Assembly (NCBI GenBank): GCA_033557465.1
Contig: CM066035.1
Location: forward strand, 898,845,309 to 898,909,308
DNA length: 64,000 nucleotides
Source: Ichthyophis bannanicus
Lineage: Eukaryota > Chordata > Amphibia > Gymnophiona > Ichthyophiidae
Direction of reading: 5' to 3'
Part shown: positions 56,528-64,000 of the stretch, piece by piece
Layout of the letters: every line of letters begins with the position of its first letter
Numbering within the stretch: the first letter of the stretch is position 1
The notes under the pieces: model-generated
Databases searched by the model: none
Seen by the model: only the letters and a program-made list of their open reading frames with translations
What the model was told of the DNA's origin: nothing
Program-made: the position numbers and the translations under genes

Positions 56528-56900
56528 TGCCATGGACTGCCGGCTGGCGGCAAATACTATATATACCATGGACTGCCCGAAGAACAAACCAGTCAGTACT
56601 AGAGGAGATCAAACCTAAGCTTTCTTTAGAAGCTCAGAGGACAAGACTTCGACTTTCATACTTTGGACACATCATGCGAAGAGAGAGATCATTAGAGAAA
56701 GACATCATGCTTGGCAAAATAGAAGGTCAACGCAAAAGAGGAAGGCCAGCAATGAGATGGATTGATACATTAACAGCAGCTACGGGTACCAGTCTGTCAA
56801 CAATGAGCCGCCTGACTGAAGACCGAACACAATTTAGGATAGCTATCCAGAGGGTCACCATGAGTCGACTCCGACTCGACAGCACTTAACAACAACAACA
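56528..56900 (+). mobile_element. RTE-BovB LINE 3' end inserted in CR1-C
   Basis: Open to the natural stop: IPWTARRTNQSVLEEIKPKL, SLEAQRTRLRLSYFGHIMRR, SLEKDIMLGKIEGQRKRGRP, AMRWIDTLTAATGTSLSTMS and a final VTMSRLRLDST. An AACAACAACA tail follows, typical of BovB. TATTTA at 56522-56527 and 56901-56906 is the target duplication. It is the best preserved BovB piece of the window. Confidence 0.88.
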
Positions 56901-57091
56901 TATTTAAACATCTCTATCATTTCTCCACTATCCTGCCTTTTCTTCTAAAGTATACATTTTAAGATCTTTAAGTCTGTCCTCATATGTTTTATAATGAAGA
57001 CTACTAACCATTTTAGTAGCCACCCTCTGCACCGACTCCAACCTGTTTATATTTTTTTGAAGGTGTGGTCTCCAGGACTGCACACAATACT

Positions 57092-57551
57092 GGAATAATG
57101 GAATTCAGAAAAAAAATTGAAAACGTATCTATTTAATAAACACTATAATACCTTGGAAAACCCTCCACTCAACCTAGATAAAGGCTAAATATGAATCTAC
57201 CCATATCAAGCTAATACACCCTACTATAAAGGATAACATCCAAAACTTACATAAATAACACTCCACTCCTATGCCTTATATTCCTACTTGTATATAGTTA
57301 CAACTGGTATGTTCTGCCTAATGCGGTACAGACAGTACTTCTGTTTAAATTGTTACACACTCTGTTATAGCTGAAATATCCTGATTAGTTGTTGAATCAT
57401 TGAATTATGCAAGTTAAGATGTTCTATGTAATAAGTTATAATGTTCAATGTTCTATGTAAACAAACTCTGCTTTGTTAACTGTTGTTAATTGTACACCGC
57501 AACTGATCGCTGGAAGATGCGGTATATAAATAAGTGTTAAATAAATAAATA
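57092..57551 (+). mobile_element. L2-like LINE 3' UTR inserted in CR1-C
   Basis: Only the last codons (EFRKKIENV) and the 3' UTR remain. The end has ACCGCAACTGATCGCTGGAAG...TGCGGT and AAATAAATAAATAAAT. AATACT at 57086-57091 and 57552-57557 is the target duplication. Confidence 0.85.
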
Positions 57552-59458
57552 AATACTCAAAATGAGGACGCACCAGAGACATATAGAAGCACTATCACCT
57601 CCTTTTTTCTGCTGGCCATACCTCTCCCTATAAACCCAAGCATCCTTCTAGCTTTTGCTGTTGCCTTTTCTACCAGTTCAGCTACTTTAAGATCGTCAGA
57701 CACAACCACGCCCAAGTCCCGCTCTTCTTTTGAGGAAAGAAGTACTTCACCCCCCTACACTGTACCGCTCCCTTGGATTTCTGCAGCGCAAGTGCATGAC
57801 ACTGCATTTTTTAGCATTAAATCTCAGCTGCAAAATTCTAGACCATTCTTCAAGCTTAGCCAAATCCCTCCTCATATTATCTACTCCTTCCTGTGTGTCT
57901 ACTCTATTGCAGATTTTGGTATCATCTGCAAACAGCAAACATTACCCAACAGCTCTTCTGCAATATCACTAACAAAGATGTTAAAAAGCATCAGACCAAG
58001 AGCAGATCCCTGCGACACACCACTAGTAACCTCCTTCTTCTCAGAGTGAGCTCCATATACTTGTACCCTTTGCTATCTCCCTCTCAGCCAATTTCTAACC
58101 CAATCAGTAACTTTAGGGCCGATCCCTAGGGTGCACAGTTTGTTTATAAGTCGCCTGTGCGAAACGGTGTCAAAGGCTTTACTGAAATCTAAATACACCA
58201 CATCTAGGGTTCTCCCTTGGTCCAACTCCCTGGTCATCCAGTTAGAGAAATTAATCAAATTTGTCTGACAAGACCTGTCTCTGGTGAATCCATGCTGCCT
58301 CAGATCCTGCAATCCGCTGGACTTCAGAAACCTCACTATTCTCTCTTCTAGCAGTGTTTCCAATAATTTACTCACCACAGAGGTTAGACTAACCGCCCTG
58401 TAGTTTTTAACCTCATCCTTACTTCCGCTTTTGTGTAAAGAGATCACATCTGCCTTTCTCCAGTCCTCTGGTACCATTCCCAACTTCAACGAGGCATTGA
58501 AAACAGTGGAGCTGCTAGAACATCCCCAAGTTCCCGCAGTATTCTAGGGTGTATCCCATCCGGTCCTATCGCTTTGTCTACTTTTATTTTAGTTAGTTTC
58601 TCACGAACACGGTCTTCTAAAAATCATTCGAAATCCCCATTGCTTCTATCCTATTTGTGGGTGTTTTCTGAGGTCCTGCTCCTGGCCCTTCATCTGTGAA
58701 CACAGAACAGAAATATTTGTTAAGCAATTCTGCTTTATCCTCATCAGCTTCTGCATATTCTTCCCCTTCACCCTTGAGTCTGACAATACCACTTTTGCTC
58801 TTCCTCCTCTCACTAACATATATGAAAGATGTCTTATCCCCCCATTTTATTGCATTAGCTATTTCTTCTTCTTTTTGTACCTTTGCTTTCTTGATTACTT
58901 TGCCAACCTCTCTAAGTTTTCCAAATATATATGCCTGTCTTCCTCTCTCTGTGATCTCTTGTATTTCATGAAGGCCTCCCTCTTTTTCTTCACCTTTTCA
59001 GCTACTTCTTTTGAGAACCATGGCGGCCTCCTTTTCCTTTTACCTTTCTAACAAAAAGGTTGGCTGCCCTTAAAGTATCCCCTTTCAGTTTTGCCCACTG
59101 TTTTTCAGCATCCCCCAGCTGTTCCCATCCCACTAATGACTCCCAGAGGTATTGGCCCATCTTAGCAAAGTTAGTTTTTCTAAAGTCTAAGACCCTCACT
59201 TTTGAATGGATTTTATCAGCGGATTTTATCAGCGCTAGTCCCAATACTGAACCACACCATCTGGTGATCACTGGAAGCAAAATGATTTCCCTCTATAATA
59301 TCAGAAACCCTTTCACTATTGGTAAGCACCAAGTCCAGTATGGCCCCTTCATGTGTGGGTTCAATTACCAGTTGCCTGAATAGTTCACCCTGTAGAGAAT
59401 CCAGGATCGCCTTACTTCTAGATGACACCGCAGCAGGGATGTGCCAATCGACATTTGA

Positions 59459-60600
59459 CTAACCGGGTAGCCGGACCCGCTGCCCCCTTTATCATGAGCC
59501 ACCCGCCCCCCCCATTACATACTCCACCACCAACCCGGCTCCCCAATAAACTCAACAGACACCGTACTTGGAAGCAACTGGTCGCAGCTTTATTAAATAA
59601 CTCCAACAATTAACACTCATAACAATGATCAACACCTCTTAACCCCCCCCCCCCACAGAAGGATCCGTCACCAGCCGTACGATTAGCAAGGTGACCTCAC
59701 TTCCGCACCTGCCGTGGTCAAGCCTCCAGCAAAGCTCCTAACCCCCTTTCCGACTTTGCCATATCAGTAGCACAAGTCCACCAGGGTTTCTCTGGGTCGT
59801 GGGCACCCCGCTCTCGTCCCAAGTGGCCTAAGGCTCCAAACCCCAGAAACCTCCGGTATCCCGCCCCCCCCCCCCACGCTGCGACAACCCGAATCACTAC
59901 CCACCAACCAAAACCAAGGGAGGGGTGGGAGGGAAACGTCTTCTCTGCACCTCGCATGTGCTCAGGACTACCGAACTGAGCACATGCCCGCCGCCTTTGA
60001 ACCCCCCCCCGCGCATGCATGCGCGGGGGGCCAATCAATTTGAAGGACGCAACTGCGCCCGACGAATCCCCTGCCTCGGACTCACCTTGCCCCCCCCCCA
60101 CCTAACGCTCCTGTCAGAGGCGCGAGCAGGGGACCCGCACCGGGCCGCGCACCCGGTTACTGTCGGGCGCCGGGACCCTGCCTGCGCCCCTTCTTTCTAA
60201 CCGGGTAGCCTGACCCGCTGCCCCCTTTATCAAGAGCCTCCCCCCCCATTACATACCCCACCACCAACCCGGCTCCCCAATAAGCTCAACAGACACCGTA
60301 CTTGGAAGCAACTGGTCGCAGCTTTATTAAATAACTCCAACAATTAGCACTCATAACAATGATCAACACCCCTTAACCCCCCCCCCCCCGCCGAAGGATC
60401 CATCACCAGCCGTACGATTAGCAAGGTGACCTCACTTCCGCACCTGCCGTGGTCAAGCCTCCGGCAAAGCTCCTAACCCCCTTTCCGACTTTGCCATATC
60501 AGTAGCACAAGTCCACCAGGGTTTCTCCGGGTCGTGGGCACCCCGCCCTCGTCCCAAGTGGCCTAAGGCTCCGGACCCCGGAAACCTCCGGGATCCCGCC
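59459..60600 (-). repeat. Ngaro split direct repeats: B2 59459-59865, A2 59866-60196, B1 60197-60600
   Basis: B1 and B2 are about 405 bp each and nearly identical. Both start CTAACCGGGTAGCC and end GGNATCCCGCC. The 331-bp segment between them should be the A2 copy of the left repeat outside the window. It contains CGCGCATGCATGCGCG, a 16-bp palindrome near 60010. C-homopolymers near 59640, 59870 and 60385 vary in length between copies. Confidence 0.85.
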
Positions 60601-60639
60601 ACCGGCACAGAGCTGCTGCTCAGTCTGTGCCGCCCCCCC

Positions 60640-61225
60640 CCCATGCCAAGCTGCGACCATTGTGAACGATCCTGCAGCACCCGCTCAACCGCTTCCTGAC
60701 AGTCATTCAAAAGTAAGTCCATTCCAACTGGAGAGAGATGCACCCCATCGCTCCTATAAAGCCCAGCACAATGGACTTCTACCCAAGAATGCTGCACTTG
60801 ATAAACCCCTAACTCAAAAACCCACCGCCCAATTTGCCTGTTGATCTTTGTCAGGCCTCTCGACCACCTACACTGCCCCCAGCAAGCCGGTCTAGGTATG
60901 ATGTCTGACCAGATCAACACCCCTCCAGTGAACCACCGCAGCACCACGGTCAGATCCCTCTTTGCCGCGTTAATCAGCTGCTTGCAGGTCCAGGAAGTCA
61001 AGTCATTGCCCCCCAAGTGCACTAACACCATCTCCGGCTGTGGCAGACGACACCGATGATGACGAAGCAAAGACAGCAGCTGCGTCCATCGCAGACCACG
61101 CTCGCCCAGCCATTACACAGACACCACCGTTGGATCACAACCCAGATTGCTTCCGATTGGCCGCACTGCTGCCCACTGGCCAGCCCAGAAGACGAAGGAG
61201 TGACCCACCATCCAACAATTTCTCA
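60640..61225 (-). pseudogene. Ngaro SGNH hydrolase ORF (broken by a stop)
   Basis: The sequence from about 61222 reads MVGHSFVFWAGQWAAV (block I with GHS), then W-x-G-E-R-G-L-R-W-T-Q-L. The main frame gives EMVLVHLGGNDLTSWTC (GGND block) and RSDGVHLSPVGMDLLLNDCQ (Asp-His block). These are the blocks of the hydrolase encoded at the 3' side of Ngaro elements. Its role in the cycle is unknown. A TAA in the segment between blocks I and III breaks the frame. Confidence 0.78.
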
Positions 61226-61320
61226 TGCCAAGTCCCCCATCTGGAAAAGAAATCACACATTAATAGCACCCCCCCCCCCCCACCCATTTGCCCCCTCTCA
61301 TAGACGCACATAACCTTTAA

Positions 61321-62262
61321 ATGCCATGGAGCGCCATCTGCCGATACATTGTATCTGACCCCCCGACATCCCCACTTCCGCAGCGCTGGTTGCTGCCCCG
61401 ATGCAAAAAGAATGCGGGGAATATTGCCTTGCATCCACCATTAGGCGAGACAATACCATCCGCAAGACCGCCGTACCTGAAAACGCGTAAGCACCCTCCC
61501 GTCACTATACACAAAGAGCGCACTCTCCCCCACTGGACACACCCGCAGATACTCCCGCATGGCAGCGACCGGACACGACGGACCACCAATCGCGTTCAAG
61601 ACTACCCAGAGGCCCCGACTCCTCTGATCCGTTTTGGACCATGCCAGTAGGATTCGAAATTGCTCCCCCTCCAGCTGCACATGCAACCACCGCAAACTAT
61701 TCCCCCCCTCTGCCGTCCGGGAGCTCACCACCAACTCCCCCACTCGAAGCGCCCCAAAAAAGGCTAACGTAAACACAGCCTGAAACAGCATGGCTTCGTA
61801 GCGCAACTCCACTACCCCTTGCAACTCCGCACAGAGCCCCAGGAGTAAGCCATGCGTAATTGGCAGCCTCTGATCCCGCGGAGGAGGCCTTAAGTGCTCC
61901 CATCCCCGAAGCAACCTATGAACCATAAACCCTCCACCTGGCGTATCCCCCCCAACGGCACGCATGAAAAATGAGAAACCAGCCAGATGACCTTTTACAG
62001 CTGATCTGGACATGCCTCTCCCCTTGGCGCTTACAATGTACTGTCCGATCAGATGCTCCCCCACCGCCCCAGCCCGCCACCCCTGGGCCCGCAAGAATTC
62101 TACTACCGTAGCACAACCTCGACAGTAAGCATCCCAGGTCCGTGCAGCCACCGAACACCACAGCAACTCCTTCATCTCAGCCGGCCATCGCTCCACGAGC
62201 TCCAAGGGACCGCATGCCCCTCCAACTCTGCCTCCGGCGCCAACTGCCAAAAACGGTCCCAC
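61321..62262 (-). pseudogene. Ngaro tyrosine recombinase (frameshifted, catalytic Arg lost)
   Basis: The frame from 62262 overlaps RNase H by 91 nt. It shows SVAARTWDAYCRGCATVVEF and GQYIVSAKGRGMSRSAVKGH (core-binding part), then LAFFGALRVGELVVSS with the first catalytic Arg. Near 61480 a frameshift intervenes. The continuation reads ARQYSPHSFCIGAATSAAEV and IGRWRSMAFKGYVRL. The usual HSFRIGAAT box is HSFCIGAAT here, a CGC-to-TGC type change. The candidate Tyr (GYVR) is kept. Confidence 0.85.
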
Positions 62263-62903
62263 TGCAAATGGGAAAGGGCATCAGCAATACAGTTAGCATG
62301 ACCTGGGATATGTCGCGCCTTTAAATCCACATTCTGATGCAAACACCCCAACACTAGCGCTCTCATGAGCGACACCACCAACCTACATCGCGGAGTGTAA
62401 TGATTCACAACACTCACGACCGCTTCGTTGTTGCACCACCATACCAACCTATGGTTCCTCACCTTCTCCGGCCACAACTCCAAAACCACTAGCATCGGGA
62501 ATAACTCTAAAAAAGTGATATTCTTCATCAAACCCGTCTCATGCCACTCCCCCGGCCAATGCTCCGCACACCAGGCACCCCCAAAATAGATGCCCAGCCC
62601 AAATCCCCCCGCTGCATCGGTATAAAGCTGTAAATCATCACTCGAACACTCCTTTTCCAAAATGACAGATGTCCCATTAAAATCCCGCAAAAAGACATCC
62701 CAAATCCGCAAGTCCTCCCGCATCAATCCTGAAATACGTATACGGTGATGCGGCTTCTTCACCCTGACCATTGCCCCTGCAAATTGACGTAAAAACACGC
62801 AGCCCATCGGTATCACCTTACAAGCAAAGTTCAAGGATCCCAACAATGCCTGCATTTCTTTCAAAGTTAACTTTGAGGACGCCAACACATTGTCCACTAA
62901 GAC
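62172..62903 (-). pseudogene. Ngaro RNase H
   Basis: Includes the RT connection (DNVLASSKLTLKEMQALLGS, VIPMGCVFLRQF), then RNase H: LQLYTDAAGGFGLGIYFGGA (Asp), NITFLELFPMLVVLELW (Glu), LVWWCNNEAVVSVVNHYTPR (second Asp position reads Asn) and HIPGHANCIADALSHLQW (final Asp). The 5' boundary is a frameshift near 62900 relative to the RT frame. Confidence 0.82.
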
Positions 62904-62904
62904 C

Positions 62905-63744
62905 CGTAAAACTCACTACCTTCTCCTGCAGTAAACGCGCAACCATCCGGTTGGAGTCCAACTCGACTCCCAAGAAAGTGAGCCTGGAAGACGGACCCTC
63001 TGTCTTGCTGGCCGCCAGCGGCACCCCCAATTCCCCAGCCAGCCTCACAAACCCCTCTAACAGCTCCAAGCAAGCAGTCGACTGCGCAGCACCCATGAAC
63101 AAAAAATCGTCGAGATAATGGACCACCTCGGACCTGCCCACCTGACGCGTCAAGGCCGACTGGAGGAAGATACTGAACTTCTCGAAGTACGCGCAAGACA
63201 CCACGCACCCCATCGGCATGCACTTGTCGAAATATAATTCGTTGTCCAAACAAAAACCCAACAAGCGAAAAGACACTGGGTGCACCGGCAACAAGCGAAA
63301 AGCCGACTCTATATCGACCTTCGCCATCAAGGCCCCGGCCCAGCCTGTCGGACTAACTCAGCTGCCCGATCGATCGAACGATGCATACCGAACCGTACAC
63401 CATTTTCGCGGTATGTGATCATTCACAGAAGCACCGCCTGGAAAGGAGAGATTATGAATCATCCTAAACTTTCCCAGTTCCTTTTTAGGTATGATACCAA
63501 TCGAGGATACCACAAAATCCCGAAACGGAGGCTGCTCAAACGGCCCTGCCACCCTACCCAAATCCAACTCCACCCCCAACTTCTCGCGGGCCACGCCCGC
63601 AAACCTCCGCACTGACGGAGAGTTCCTCGAGGCCCTGCCCTCCACCACGCCCTTAACCGGGATCACAAAACCAAATTGAAAACCCAACAATAACGTTTTT
63701 CCCACTCTCCTCCTCGGGTAACATTGAAGCCAATCTTTCAACAC
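62905..63744 (-). pseudogene. Ngaro reverse transcriptase (two frameshifts)
   Basis: The first frame (63744-63358) has RDFVVSSIGIIPKKELGKFR and MIHNLSFPGGASVNDHIP. A four-base GATC duplication near 63366-63373 shifts the frame. The next frame gives LMAKVDIESAFRLLPVHP (first Asp), MPMGCVVSCAYFEKFS and EVVHYLDDFLFMGAAQST (catalytic YLDD), then PLAASKTEGPSSRLTFLGVE. A second shift near 62905 leads into RNase H. All RT core motifs are intact. Confidence 0.87.
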
Positions 63745-63780
63745 CGTCTGGGCGTAGGTGCTAGCTCGGAAGCTTCACTG

Positions 63781-64000
63781 TTACTTGCTAGCCGGCAAGG
63801 AGGTCAAGACCGAACTTTTTTTAAGGCATTTTGCTGTGGCATGCCCCCCACCACAGGCTGAGCACACATGCCGGAATTTGCAATTTGGGAACGGACACGA
63901 TGCCCTGTTAAAACGCCAGCAGACATCCCCTCCTCCAACGGAGACCGTCTTGACGGGTGAAGCAAGACCGCCGCCTCGAAAGGAGCGACTCCCCCCTGCA
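63781..64000 (-). pseudogene. Ngaro gag C-terminus with zinc fingers (cut by window edge)
   Basis: The open frame ends at TAA (63781-63783). It carries GGGDVCWRFNRASCPFPNCK followed by FRHVCSACGGGHATAKCLKK, a CCCH-like finger next to a Cys-x2-Cys-x3-His-x4-Cys knuckle. This pair is typical of Ngaro ORF1 and fits RNA binding. The visible part is intact. The start is outside the window. Confidence 0.82.

Larger units (their letters stand above)
56217..59440 (-). mobile_element. Older CR1 LINE (CR1-C), different subfamily
   Basis: The minus strand from 59440 has endonuclease end RSKAILDSLQGELFRQLVIE, then EGAILDLVLTNSERVSDIIE and SSDHQMVWF. The linker and RT follow: MVPEDWRKADVISLHKSGSK, NYRAVSLTSVVSKLLETLL, QHGFTRDRSCQTNLI, VYLDFSKAFDTVSHRRL and LFADDTKICNRV (ADD). 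At the 3' side are HNTVCSP.RP-type CR1 end coding and a terminus near 56217 (CATTCAACATAGAAACACAG). Stops and frameshifts are frequent. BovB (56528-56900) and L2 (57092-57551) insertions interrupt it, and Ngaro cuts its 5' part. Confidence 0.8.
59459..64000 (-). mobile_element. Ngaro-type tyrosine-recombinase retroelement (5' end beyond the window)
   Basis: On the minus strand the order is gag end, RT, RNase H, tyrosine recombinase, SGNH hydrolase, then repeats B1-A2-B2. That is the gene order and split-direct-repeat end of vertebrate Ngaro elements. The A1 repeat and the gag start should lie right of 64000. It interrupts CR1-C. The reading frames have a handful of indels and stops, so it is recently decayed. 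Confidence 0.88.

Noticed and set aside
59925..60200. ORFs in the Ngaro repeat region as genes
   Set aside because: They fall in the A2/B repeats with C-homopolymers and have no protein signature.

Overview
The window is vertebrate DNA from inside one host gene, almost entirely intron filled with nested transposable elements. Four short exons on the + strand (4698-4796, 7320-7466, 35542-35595, 38500-38622) are in phase 0 with one another. They encode consecutive parts of the alpha regulatory subunit of phosphorylase b kinase. Diagnostic residues fit the liver-type paralogue PHKA2 better than PHKA1. The introns between them are about 2.5, 28.1 and 2.9 kb, and a further intron of more than 25 kb runs off the right edge. 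No other host gene, tRNA, rRNA or CRISPR array is seen. The mix of DIRS and Ngaro tyrosine-recombinase retroelements, Penelope-like elements, L2-like, CR1, L1 and RTE-BovB LINEs, in long introns, points to an amphibian-like genome. A caecilian or salamander-like animal is my inference, not a proven identity.

Layout. 1-4486: an L2-like LINE with a second L2-like tail inside it, then a 5'-truncated DIRS element (copy a). 4698-7466: two exons around nested TTAA-flanked and other MITEs. 7467-11185: old L2 and SINE relics. 11186-14815: DIRS copy b, with both inverted terminal repeats. 17440-31100: one Penelope-like element (PLE-1, +) broken into pieces by an L1, an L2 tail, a DIRS element (copy c), a CR1 that itself holds a solo LTR and an L2 tail, and another L2. 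A 2.15 kb inversion cuts through the L1 and the DIRS element. 31520-38622: DIRS and possible LTR relics, MITEs, and two exons. 39205-47700: BovB 3' end, a fold-back element, and a second Penelope-like element (PLE-2, minus) that holds a nearly complete 4.9 kb L2-like element whose 5' end is a 140-bp tandem array. 47735-52137: a nearly intact CR1. 53774-55107: a second solo-LTR-like element with a long ORF. 56217-59440: an older CR1, interrupted by a BovB and an L2 tail. 59459-64000: an Ngaro element running off the right edge.

Most useful results. (1) The 2.15 kb inversion is supported independently by three broken elements and by an L1 target-site duplication whose two copies now face opposite ways. 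(2) The DIRS copies show the internal complementary region (ICR) joined to both termini, with ICR and terminal repeat changing together between copies. (3) Two LTR-like elements carry long ORFs in the LTR itself, with a shared C-terminal motif. (4) The L2-like element has promoter-like 140-bp monomers at its 5' end.
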